From NCBI GenBank assembly GCA_041737835.1, contig JBGSQY010000001.1: DNA of 64,000 nucleotides. One strand, written 5' to 3'. Positions within the stretch are counted from its first letter, which is position 1, and each line of letters starts with the position of its first letter. A program made the position numbers and the translations under genes. The DNA comes from Bythopirellula sp041737835 (GTDB lineage Bacteria; Planctomycetota; Planctomycetia; Pirellulales; Lacipirellulaceae). Positions 52,142-60,903 of the stretch are shown here, piece by piece. The notes beneath the pieces are model-generated. The model made no database searches. It had not been told where the DNA came from and saw only the letters and a program-made list of their open reading frames with translations.

Positions 52142-54355
52142 CTATTGCTGTGTTGTGGGCGTGGAAAGCAATTGTTCGGATTGATAATGCACCGGTTCGA
52201 TGAGTTCTTCGCTCGTGTCTTCGAAGAGAAGCGTCACCTCGGATTCTGTTTTGGGTGCAATCGGAACGGCAGTCACATTCGGCTTCCAGGGTGGTTGAAC
52301 AGCCTCGGAAACATCCGGAATCATTTCGGTCGTTGCTTCTTCATCGGCGGGCTCAGGAATGACTGGTGGCTCCGGTCCAGTTGCTGATTCATGAATGACT
52401 TTGTCGAGCCGTTGTTCGTAAGGACCGTAAGCCACGAGCGGGGCTTGCGACGACGCGTAGTTCAACTCGCGAGGACGGCCACGGCGATTCTCCCGGATCG
52501 TGGCATCGTTGTAAGCCGCCATCGGCCAACCTCCTTCGCTCAGGTAGACACCGTCGTAATCGAGTAATGTGCCTTTAGCAAAATGGACGTTCTTAACCGC
52601 GATGGCGTACTCAGACAGCGAGCGGAAGTAGCGGCTTTCGGAATCCGCCAAACGCCGTTGGGCATCGAGTAGCAAATCCAAGGGTGCTTTGTCAGCTTCA
52701 AAGGCCGCACGGATGGCTTCGAGTTGATTCCGCGCTGCATCGAGCCGGTTGTAAGTGGTTTGCGAGACAACATAGGCACGTTCCATCTCGGCTACTGCGG
52801 CGGATACGCCGTGTAGCACTTGATGTTCTTGTTCACGAAGCAAGGCACGCGAACGGCTAAGCAGCAGCTCGGCATTACGCACCCCAGCGGCCCCCCGGCG
52901 ATAGCCGAGTGGTACGGTCAATTCCAAGCCAATCTGCCATTCTTGGAAGCGGCCGCTGGCGAGATTCTTGTAGGCATTGTCAAACTCGCCGCCAGCACTG
53001 TAATCCGGATTCAATAAGTCGTGACCAAAGCCACGCCAACGGTAGCGACCCACCGTGTCGAACTGCGGCAGCAAATGGTTCTTGCTGGCGATCCACTCGA
53101 GTTCGTAGCGCCGCGTTTGGAATCGTTGGCGGCGCAACTCAGGACGTCGAATCACGGCTTCTCGAGTCGTAGCGGTCCAATCGAATTGCACGGGAGCGGT
53201 CAATGGTTCGTCGGAGGGGCGAAGCAGCCGGCCATCGCTAGGTGGTAAGCCCATCAACATGCGCAATCGCCGTTCCGCTACTTGCACGCCGCCGTTACCA
53301 CGGAACGTACCACCTGGGCTACCGTTCTCGGTACGCGTGCCATCAACCAGATAGCCGCTCAATGCGTTTTGCACTTCTTCCTGGAAACGGAAGAACTGTT
53401 CGCGAGCTTGGGCTTCTTTTTCGGCCTCGCCACCTCGGCGGCCCGATTCGTACAGGGCGTGAATTCGTCGCCAGGTTTCGAGCGAGGCATCCCGTGCTGC
53501 AATTTTCGCGTCGAGGTCACGATAGGCGAAGTAGAGATCCCAGTAGGCATTTTCGATATTGCTAACTAAGTCGCGAACAGAAATCTCGAAGTCGGTGAGT
53601 TCGATGTCGGTGTTTGCACGAGCGATCAACACGCCGTTGTAGACGCCGGGTATATTTGTCGGCCCAGCGATGCGGTTGTACTCCATGCCGTATCCTTGGA
53701 GCAACGGCTGACGAAATTCAGTTTCGATATTCGTATTCCAGGCACTCGGGAAGAGATTGCTAGGAGCATTGTTGCCGTCATAGTCGGTAAAGTGCCGGAC
53801 GGCCAACTGTGTACCAGCCACGGAGGTCTTAGTAATTTGCGACTGCATCACAAAGGCGTCTTGATACAAGATGCGTGTGCCGCCGCCAAAGAATTCGTTG
53901 TTGAGTGCGCGGTTGTTTTTCTCGCCGTAAGCACTGGACGAAAATTGTGCGTCAAATGCGCTCAATGCGGCGTCGACACCGAATCGTGGATCCGTTTCGA
54001 CGATAGCCGTGTCCCAATAAGTTTGCACGGTAGCCGGTGATCTTAGAACGGTTCCCCCCAGGTCACGCAACACTTGAGATTGCGAGAGTGTCATTTGGAC
54101 GACTGTCTCAAGATTCACGTCCCAGTATTCGGGCGGTTGCTCGTTGGTGACTGACAATGGGGCCAGCGGGGCCCAATCCTCGGTGGCGCTGCAAGGCGAG
54201 ACCACGGGGTAGTCAACCTCGGTGGCAATCGTGTGGTAGCAGTCTTCGGGGATCGCCGCCTTGAAGGTTTTGTCGCCGCCCGAACGACAGCCGGGGAGCG
54301 CTACCATGAGGTAGAGCACTATCACAGCCCATCGTGTGCGAGAAGAGGATGCCAT
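52142..54355 (-). CDS. TolC-like outer-membrane efflux lipoprotein
   Basis: A 737-residue outer-membrane factor. The N-terminus is a lipoprotein signal peptide with lipobox ALPGC (Cys23). Long helical coiled-coil stretches of the outer-membrane efflux family are visible (SVRDLVSNIENAYWDLYFAY; QHQVLHGVSA region; DAARNQLEAIRAAFEADKAP). It is longer than typical TolC, with extra N-terminal and acidic Pro-rich C-terminal parts. It is divergent from a HlyD/M50 operon, with a 255-base gap, so it likely provides the outer-membrane channel for that system. Its stop is one base from the FAAL stop. Confidence 0.88.
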   Translation of the reverse strand: MASSSRTRWAVIVLYLMVALPGCRSGGDKTFKAAIPEDCYHTIATEVDYPVVSPCSATEDWAPLAPLSVTNEQPPEYWDVNLETVVQMTLSQSQVLRDLGGTVLRSPATVQTYWDTAIVETDPRFGVDAALSAFDAQFSSSAYGEKNNRALNNEFFGGGTRILYQDAFVMQSQITKTSVAGTQLAVRHFTDYDGNNAPSNLFPSAWNTNIETEFRQPLLQGYGMEYNRIAGPTNIPGVYNGVLIARANTDIELTDFEISVRDLVSNIENAYWDLYFAYRDLDAKIAARDASLETWRRIHALYESGRRGGEAEKEAQAREQFFRFQEEVQNALSGYLVDGTRTENGSPGGTFRGNGGVQVAERRLRMLMGLPPSDGRLLRPSDEPLTAPVQFDWTATTREAVIRRPELRRQRFQTRRYELEWIASKNHLLPQFDTVGRYRWRGFGHDLLNPDYSAGGEFDNAYKNLASGRFQEWQIGLELTVPLGYRRGAAGVRNAELLLSRSRALLREQEHQVLHGVSAAVAEMERAYVVSQTTYNRLDAARNQLEAIRAAFEADKAPLDLLLDAQRRLADSESRYFRSLSEYAIAVKNVHFAKGTLLDYDGVYLSEGGWPMAAYNDATIRENRRGRPRELNYASSQAPLVAYGPYEQRLDKVIHESATGPEPPVIPEPADEEATTEMIPDVSEAVQPPWKPNVTAVPIAPKTESEVTLLFEDTSEELIEPVHYQSEQLLSTPTTQQ

Positions 54356-54610
54356 ACCACCGAAGGCCTATTTTCGAGGCCGCCGAATCAATTGCAGGTT
54401 ACGTACAGGGAGTCCACACTCCCAGAGAAGTTAGGGTCTCTGCTTGGTTTTCGGCCTGCCAAAACCGGTATAACTATGATTTCCGTTACCAACGGCAAAA
54501 GTTACGCAGCTTGCCAAGCCGTTATGCCAGCAATGCTAAGGTCAAGAATCTTGCTGGCAGCCAAACCAGGAAGCAGTCAATTCATACGGCGTGGATATAC
54601 TGGAAAAGTG

Positions 54611-56608
54611 ATGAGCACACTCGAACCAGATACACTCGCGGCAAGTTGGCAAGAAGTGGAGGAATTGATCACCAATCTCCATGAGTTGGCTTGCGCGCCG
54701 ATTGAGCCAACTGAATTCTTCCGTCGGCTGCTGGATCGTTGTATCACGACGCTAGCAGCCGAGGGTGGGGCGGTTTGGCTGCCGGACTCACACGGCAAGT
54801 GGCAGCCCATAGCGGCAGTCAATTTTGAATCGCTTGTACCGTCTGACGAGTCGAGTCGCATTGCTCATCATTATCTGCTGCAACAGGCAGCCATGGTTGC
54901 ACAGCCGCGTGTTTTGTTACCGGGAGAAGATAATCCAACTCATGCTGCGATTTTGATCGGAACTGCTCGCGACAAGCAGACGGCTCGCCCGCAAGTCGTC
55001 CTTGAATTATTCCTGCGAAACGGCGGTAGCCCGGCCACTCAACGCGGTTGGGTGGAATTTTTGTCGGCGGTCATTCATGCCGTCGACCAATATCACCTGC
55101 ATCATGAACTACGAACGCTTCGTAGCGAGCAATCAGATCACGATGCGGTGCTTACATTTTTGCGCCGATTGCATCGCGGCAAGAGCCTTACGGAAGTTGC
55201 CTATGAACTGGCCAATGAAGGAAGTCGCTTTTTAGGTGCGGATCGTTTGAGCGTTCTCGCGCGAGACGGCCAAACATGGACAATGTTGGCAGCCAGCGGT
55301 ACGGAGCGTTTGGAACAACGATCTGACGCCGTGAAAGATTTGCAAAATCTCGCCGCCGCGACGGCCCACTGGGGTGAGCCCCTTGATTACTCAGAACGGA
55401 TCGAACTCGCCGAGCTTCCAACTCCATTAGCCAGCGCACTCGAACAACATATCGATCATTCCCATGCTCGGCAGCTTGTGGCTGTGCCGCTTGAGTTTCA
55501 GCCTGATGAAGACAGCGATCACAAATCACAACACGCTGCTGTGGTCTTGATTGCTGAGGCGTTTGGTTCAGAGGGAACACTATCGCGACAGAAAGTTGTC
55601 GAGCTTGCCCATTTGTGTGAGCCGGTTCTACAGCAAGCCATCGAGTGGAATCGTTGGCCGGTTCGCACGGTGGCTGATTGGACCAACCGATGGACGCGAT
55701 TGTGGAAAAGTTGGGGATTGAGTCGGTTTGCTGTGGCGGGTGGGGGAATCGCCGCCGTGGTTTTGGCTTTGATTTTTATCCCAACCGATTTCGAAATCGA
55801 AGCGCCAGCCACTTTGATGCCACGCACCGTTCAAGATGTTTTTGCCACGACCAATGGAACGGTCCGTGACATCAAGGTCCACCATGGCGACCAAGTCAAA
55901 TTGGGGACTGTTCTGGCCGTCTTGGACGATCCAGAATTAGATTTAGAAACCGAGCGAGTCCGCGGCGAGTTGGCAACCGTACGCAAGCGATTGGAAGCTA
56001 TCGCCGTCAGTCGAACGGATCGCCAAAGTCGCGAAGAATTAAAGCCTGACCGTTTACCGCTTTCCGCGGAAGCCAAACAGTTGGAACTTCGCGAAGCGAG
56101 TTTACTCACACAGATGGAAATCTTGACCAAGCGCCGCGAGGCACTGACCTTACGCAGTCCGATTGCAGGAACCGTTCTGACCCTCGATGTACAGAACCTT
56201 TTACAGACTCGCCCCGTGGAACGTGGGCAAGTGTTGTTTACGATTGCCGACACGAACTCGGGATGGAATTTGGACGCGGACGTTGCTCAAGATCGAATTG
56301 GTCATATCATCGCAGCGGAACGTCAAACGGAAGTGCCACTGACGGCACGTTTTCGCTTGGCTGGAGATTTGGATCACACCTTCCATGGCCAGGTGAACAC
56401 CATTACTGAAACGGCGGTGCTTGATCCCACCAAGCTCACCGAGGAACTGCCCGACGTGCGTGTGGAAATTAAAGTCGATGAACAATCGTTACCGGCTGCC
56501 CGTCCGCAAATGGCGGCGATAGCGCGAATCAATTGCGGCAGCCGTTCGCTTGGTTATGTGTGGCTGCACGACGTTTGGGACACAATTTATTCCTGGTTAG
56601 CATTTTGA
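54611..56608 (+). CDS. GAF-GAF-transmembrane-HlyD fusion protein
   Basis: A 665-residue protein. Two GAF-like domains lie at about residues 30-180 (CITTLAAEGGAVWLPDSHG...) and 195-345 (ELANEGSRFLGADRLSVLAR). One membrane helix is at ~373-393 (FAVAGGGIAAVVLALIFIP). The C-terminal ~270 residues are a HlyD/biotinyl-lipoyl adaptor (GTVRDIKVHHGDQVKLGTVLAVLDD, coiled coil, ALTLRSPIAGTVLTLD). A cytoplasmic GAF sensor joined to a periplasmic adaptor is unusual. Start ATG 54611; upstream frame overlaps the TolC gene antisense and is not protein-like. First gene of a three-gene operon. Confidence 0.88.
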   Translation: MSTLEPDTLAASWQEVEELITNLHELACAPIEPTEFFRRLLDRCITTLAAEGGAVWLPDSHGKWQPIAAVNFESLVPSDESSRIAHHYLLQQAAMVAQPRVLLPGEDNPTHAAILIGTARDKQTARPQVVLELFLRNGGSPATQRGWVEFLSAVIHAVDQYHLHHELRTLRSEQSDHDAVLTFLRRLHRGKSLTEVAYELANEGSRFLGADRLSVLARDGQTWTMLAASGTERLEQRSDAVKDLQNLAAATAHWGEPLDYSERIELAELPTPLASALEQHIDHSHARQLVAVPLEFQPDEDSDHKSQHAAVVLIAEAFGSEGTLSRQKVVELAHLCEPVLQQAIEWNRWPVRTVADWTNRWTRLWKSWGLSRFAVAGGGIAAVVLALIFIPTDFEIEAPATLMPRTVQDVFATTNGTVRDIKVHHGDQVKLGTVLAVLDDPELDLETERVRGELATVRKRLEAIAVSRTDRQSREELKPDRLPLSAEAKQLELREASLLTQMEILTKRREALTLRSPIAGTVLTLDVQNLLQTRPVERGQVLFTIADTNSGWNLDADVAQDRIGHIIAAERQTEVPLTARFRLAGDLDHTFHGQVNTITETAVLDPTKLTEELPDVRVEIKVDEQSLPAARPQMAAIARINCGSRSLGYVWLHDVWDTIYSWLAF

Positions 56609-57468
56609 TGAAGCAATTGCTGCGAATTTATTGGGGTGCTTTAATTTGCATTTGTTCGGTAACAAATGCACTTTGTGCTGAACCCCTGGTGATTGATTCG
56701 GTAGTGTTGAGTCCCTTTCAGGCCGCGGAAGTTCCCGCGCAACAAGTGGGTATGTTGCGCGAGATTCTGGTAGATGAAGGGGCCGTCGTGGAAGTGGGGC
56801 AAGTATTAGCAAAGCTTGATACCCGCCAGGCGGAACTTGATGTCGCGAAAGCGGAGATCGAAGCGGCCCAAGCAGCCGCGAAGGCGGGCAATCTCACAAA
56901 AGTTAAGTACGCGGAGAAGTCACTGGAAGTCGCGGAAGCAGAACTGAAAAGATCACAAGAATCGATCGCTCAATTCGCCAAGAGCATTTCGCAGTCGCAG
57001 ATCGATGTCGAGCGGCTGACGGTGGAAAAACTGAACTTAGAGAAAAAACAAGCGGAACATGAACTCGATTTGGATCGTTTTGCCTTGCGAATGAAGGAAC
57101 AGGAGTTGGTCGCGGCGGAACTGAAGCTTGAGCAACATGGCGTGCAGGCGCCCTTCGCGGGAACCGTGGTGCTCGTACATGGCCGAATCGGCGAATGGCT
57201 GGAAATCGGCGCGCCGGTTTTGCGATTGGTTGCCGTCGAAAGTTTGCGTGCCGAAGGATTTCTTGCAGCAGAAGATGCTGTAGGAGATATGGTGGGACGT
57301 GATGTGGTCTTTAACAGCGAAACGGGAAAAATCGCCAAAGGCAAACTCCGTTTCGTCAGCCCCGAGATGGACGCCGTCACACGACAAGTCCGAGTCTGGG
57401 CGGAGTTGGAAAATCCGGATGGCGAGTTTCGCTCAGGCCAACAAGGTTCTTTAGAAATTGCGCGTTAG
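56608..57468 (+). CDS. HlyD-family periplasmic adaptor
   Basis: A 286-residue adaptor with a signal peptide (MKQLLRIYWGALICICSV). The lipoyl halves (REILVDEGAVVEVGQVLAKL and VQAPFAGTVVLVHGRIGEWL) flank a long coiled coil (residues ~75-165: EAELKRSQESIAQFAKSISQ ...). A short barrel domain ends the protein. Its start overlaps the previous stop by one base (TGATG), so it is translationally coupled. Second gene of the operon. Confidence 0.92.
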   Translation: MKQLLRIYWGALICICSVTNALCAEPLVIDSVVLSPFQAAEVPAQQVGMLREILVDEGAVVEVGQVLAKLDTRQAELDVAKAEIEAAQAAAKAGNLTKVKYAEKSLEVAEAELKRSQESIAQFAKSISQSQIDVERLTVEKLNLEKKQAEHELDLDRFALRMKEQELVAAELKLEQHGVQAPFAGTVVLVHGRIGEWLEIGAPVLRLVAVESLRAEGFLAAEDAVGDMVGRDVVFNSETGKIAKGKLRFVSPEMDAVTRQVRVWAELENPDGEFRSGQQGSLEIAR

Positions 57469-57477
57469 CAATCTGAG

Positions 57478-59655
57478 ATGGCTGCCAACCTCGATTATTT
57501 GCTGTCGACCGTAGAACGCCCGCTGATGCTCCGTGCGCGGAGCGATATCCAGCAAGTGGCCTTTCCCGTGGCCGGGCAGCCAAGTTATGTGCTCAAAGAC
57601 CCGCTGACGCTGGAGCATTTTCAACTGACTCCTGCCGAGCACTTCTTGTTTGAACAGTTGGCGCAATCAACGACGTTGACTGCGTTGAAGCACAAATTCG
57701 AAGAGCGGTTTGCTCCCCGCACGATTACATTTGTTGCATTGCAAGAAGGAATCAACCAACTGTTTGAGCAAGGGCTGTTGGTGAGCCTAGCCGCTGGGCA
57801 AGGCAAAGAACTTTTAAGTCGCGCAGCCAAGAAGCGCAGCAGCGAGCGCTGGCAGAGTGTGTTGCGGGCGCTGTCGTTTCGGTTTGCGAGTTGGGATGCC
57901 ACGGCTGTCGTCGATCGTGCGTATTCCAAAATACGTTGGGTTTTTTCGCCACTGGCGTTGTGTGGTTCGCTGGTTCTAATCGTGTATGCGATTTGGTTGT
58001 TGATTGGAAATTTTGCCGAGGTCGTCGCCAAATTTCCGAGCATTCATGAGCTCTGGCAACCCCGTTACTTGGTTTTGTGGCTCGTGACGGTCGTCGGCGT
58101 AAAAGTTTTGCATGAATTCGGCCACGCGCTGACGTGCCGACATTTTGGCGGCCGTTGCCACGAAATGGGCGTCATGTTGCTCGTCTTCTTTCCTGCGCTG
58201 TATTGCGATGTGTCTGACGTTTGGCGGCTACCGAGCAAGTGGCAACGCATGGCCGTCACTGCTGGGGGAATGGCCGTGGAACTTTGCCTCGCGGCGCTGG
58301 CGTTCATTAGTTGGTGGTATACGTCGCCGGGGCTGTTAAACACGTGGTGTCTGGGTCTCGCAGTGATCTGTTCAATTAACACGCTGGCGGTGAATGCGAA
58401 CCCGCTGCTGCGATTCGATGGTTATTATTTGCTTGCTGATTGGTTAGAGATTCCCAATTTAGGGGGACGAGCCCAAGGATTATGGTGTGATCGATTACGC
58501 CGCTGGCTGCTGAATGAGCCCAAATCTGCTGACCCTTTGTTGAGCCAAAAGCAGCAACAACGTCTCGCGATCTACTGTGTTGCATCGCGCATTTATTCAT
58601 TGGTTGTGTTACTGGCCATTTACGCCATGTTGTTTGCGTTGGCACGACCCTACCATCTCGAAAACATTGTTTTGATGCTGGCGCTGCTGACGGCGATAGG
58701 TCTCGTGATGCCATTCGTGCAACAGGCTTGGCAAGTGCTTCGCAATCCGGCCAATCGTGCGCGGATCCAGCGGCCCAGACTCGCAATGTTATTGATCGCG
58801 TTGAGCATGTTCGGCAGTGCGATTTTGTTTTGGCCGGTGAAGCATAATGTGCGTGGCACAGCGGTGTTGATTCCGGCGGACGGCAAAGCGGTCTATGCAA
58901 CCACCGGTGGGGAGTTGGTTTACGCTGTGCCCCCTGGAACCCGGGTACGGGCTGGTGACGTGATTGCCGAATTGTGCGACCCGCAACTTCAGCTTGCCGT
59001 CGCGAAGCATGGTGGTGAGTTTGAAGTGAAACAAGCTCATTTTAACCAAGTTAATACTTTGCGAGCTCTTGATAGCCGGATGTCATTGCAACTTCCCACG
59101 GCTCAAGCTGACCTCGCCGATGCGAAGGCACAACTGGCACAGTACGAGCACCGTGAAGATGAATTAATCTTGCGGTCACCGGTTGATGGCATTGTGATCG
59201 CTCCGCCAGCCATGGAATTGACGGAATCTGAAGATCGTCTCCCCACCTGGTCGGGTTCGCCGCTCGAAAGTAGAAATCTCGGAGGGTGGATAGAGCCTGG
59301 AACAATACTCTGTACAGTTGGCGATTCCAGGCGACTTAACGCACTCGTTGCCATCGATGAGCGGGATGTGGGCGAAATCCAACCGGGCGAGCCGGCTAAA
59401 ATCCTCATCGATTCCGCACCGGTGCAAATTGTTACTGGCAAAGTAAAGCAGGTAGCTAGCCGAGCTCTGGAACGGAGTGACGATGCACAAGCCAGTAATA
59501 AAGACCGCATGCACGTGATCGAAGTGGAACTCGACCCATCACAACTCAGTGCAATTGTCGGCTCAGCAGGAACTGCGAAGATTGAAGCCAGTCGCAGCAC
59601 TTTGGCAAGTTTGGCAGTTAACTTTGTGAAGCGACGACTCAAGATGCCGTGGTGA
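57478..59655 (+). CDS. PqqD-like/M50 metalloprotease/HlyD fusion protein
   Basis: A 725-residue membrane protein. The first ~110 residues resemble a PqqD-type winged helix (YVLKDPLTLEHFQLTPAEHF ... LTALKHKFEERFAP), a fold used to recognise peptides (RRE). An M50 site-2-protease domain follows, with HEFGH at 212-216 and NPLLRFDGYY at 308-317 (Asp314), both zinc-binding. The C-terminal ~230 residues are a HlyD/lipoyl adaptor (GGELVYAVPPGTRVRAGDVI ... DELILRSPVDGIVIAPP). All catalytic residues are present. Third gene of the operon, nine bases after the HlyD gene. Confidence 0.9.
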   Translation: MAANLDYLLSTVERPLMLRARSDIQQVAFPVAGQPSYVLKDPLTLEHFQLTPAEHFLFEQLAQSTTLTALKHKFEERFAPRTITFVALQEGINQLFEQGLLVSLAAGQGKELLSRAAKKRSSERWQSVLRALSFRFASWDATAVVDRAYSKIRWVFSPLALCGSLVLIVYAIWLLIGNFAEVVAKFPSIHELWQPRYLVLWLVTVVGVKVLHEFGHALTCRHFGGRCHEMGVMLLVFFPALYCDVSDVWRLPSKWQRMAVTAGGMAVELCLAALAFISWWYTSPGLLNTWCLGLAVICSINTLAVNANPLLRFDGYYLLADWLEIPNLGGRAQGLWCDRLRRWLLNEPKSADPLLSQKQQQRLAIYCVASRIYSLVVLLAIYAMLFALARPYHLENIVLMLALLTAIGLVMPFVQQAWQVLRNPANRARIQRPRLAMLLIALSMFGSAILFWPVKHNVRGTAVLIPADGKAVYATTGGELVYAVPPGTRVRAGDVIAELCDPQLQLAVAKHGGEFEVKQAHFNQVNTLRALDSRMSLQLPTAQADLADAKAQLAQYEHREDELILRSPVDGIVIAPPAMELTESEDRLPTWSGSPLESRNLGGWIEPGTILCTVGDSRRLNALVAIDERDVGEIQPGEPAKILIDSAPVQIVTGKVKQVASRALERSDDAQASNKDRMHVIEVELDPSQLSAIVGSAGTAKIEASRSTLASLAVNFVKRRLKMPW

Positions 59656-59660
59656 TTCGG

Positions 59661-60536
59661 CTAGGGCAGGATCGCAATCATACCGGCGATCACACCCACT
59701 TCCACCGCTGCCGCCGCAATGTCGAGCGGCAAATGATTCCAACGCCGTGGCACACAGTTGCCGGGTCGGTAAAGTCCCAGTGTGTAGATGCAATCGTGGG
59801 GGCGGTCGACGATCATCTTGTACGGGAGTGCGGGGATGGTTAGGAAGAAGCGACCTGCGGAAATGAAAGGTTGCAATGCACGGCTGGGGGTATAACCATA
59901 CCTTTCGGCATTGGTTTCTTCAAAGTAGAGGGGCGCGTGGCACAGGCAACTAGCTGCCCAATGAAAATCGTATTGCGACCAACCATATTCCAAGCGTTTG
60001 TCATTCACAGTGCCCATGTTGGTCGCACAAGCCATTGCCATGTTTTCGGGGAGCGACCCATCTGGTAGAGCAATATTGATGCTTAAAGAAGAAAGTGGTC
60101 GTGCCACGTAGCAGGGAACCGGTTGGACCGTGCCAGGTGCGATTCCTTCGCCGGCATAGATTTCTTCGTTGAGTTGGGGATCGCTTTCGTATTCGGCCTC
60201 GGGCAGAATTTCGGCATCCTTCACCTGCGGCGGTTCGACAGGCAAAACGACCTGAGTTTGTCGAACGGGGTTGGCCACGACGGTCGCTTTCGGCGTGGTC
60301 ACGATCAAAATGTCGCGAGGAGTCCCCGTTTCGTTGGTGAGCCGTGGCTGCAGCCGGCTGGGGGGGCCAACGAAACGTGTGGGGGACTCTTCGACAGGGG
60401 CCGACGGTTTGGCAGTAGCGACCGACATTGCACCACAGGTCAGCGACAAAAGAATTGCCACTAGTGATTTGACCAAGTGATGGCGGGTCGTTGCCAAGCG
60501 AACGGAGCAGCGCGGGTGGTGGGTTGCGGGGAACAT
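59661..60536 (-). CDS. Secreted or envelope protein, unknown function
   Basis: A 291-residue protein. ATG 60536 gives an N-terminal export signal (HHLVKSLVAILLSLTCGAMS), with a mature part starting near ATAKPSAPVEES. It is Pro-rich in the first third and has a hydrophobic C-terminus (LDIAAAAVEVGVIAGMIAIL). Three Cys pairs lie in the middle (PCYVARPL, SCLCHAPLYF, DCIYTLGLYRPGNC). Not recognised; conserved-looking planctomycete type. It ends five bases from the convergent M50 gene. Confidence 0.65.
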   Translation of the reverse strand: MFPATHHPRCSVRLATTRHHLVKSLVAILLSLTCGAMSVATAKPSAPVEESPTRFVGPPSRLQPRLTNETGTPRDILIVTTPKATVVANPVRQTQVVLPVEPPQVKDAEILPEAEYESDPQLNEEIYAGEGIAPGTVQPVPCYVARPLSSLSINIALPDGSLPENMAMACATNMGTVNDKRLEYGWSQYDFHWAASCLCHAPLYFEETNAERYGYTPSRALQPFISAGRFFLTIPALPYKMIVDRPHDCIYTLGLYRPGNCVPRRWNHLPLDIAAAAVEVGVIAGMIAILP

Positions 60537-60903
60537 AATTGCATCCCGTCGCGTCGGCCTGGGGGGTTCGCAAGCGACACCGTGTCGTTTGCTGAAGAAG
60601 TTTTCGACGCGGCACAATCGGTTTCTCAAGCAGAACCGGCTCGCACGTTACGACCGTTACCAGTGGGAAATCCGGCAAAGTTTACCCATTTTAGAACTGT
60701 CGGTAGGAATGCTCCGCACAGTAAACGTCGAGGTGGGGTCGCTAAATATTTGACAAAATTGCTGCTTTCTCGGGATAATGAACACATCGTGCCGCCGGAA
60801 CAGCGCCTGTAGGACGGCAGTCGCCAAACTTCCTAGCTTCCTTAAGCGATAGCATTGTTCGCTCTTGGGAAGCAGCCTATTTTAGACAGATTGCCGAATC
60901 GCC
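60537..60903. other. Intergenic region between divergent genes
   Basis: About 370 bases between the minus-strand unknown gene and the PKD-repeat protein gene. It should hold both promoters. No gene or repeat seen. Confidence 0.4.

Noticed and set aside
54233..54610. N-terminal extension of the GAF-HlyD gene
   Set aside because: Antisense to the TolC gene and not protein-like; ATG 54611 fits the domain start.
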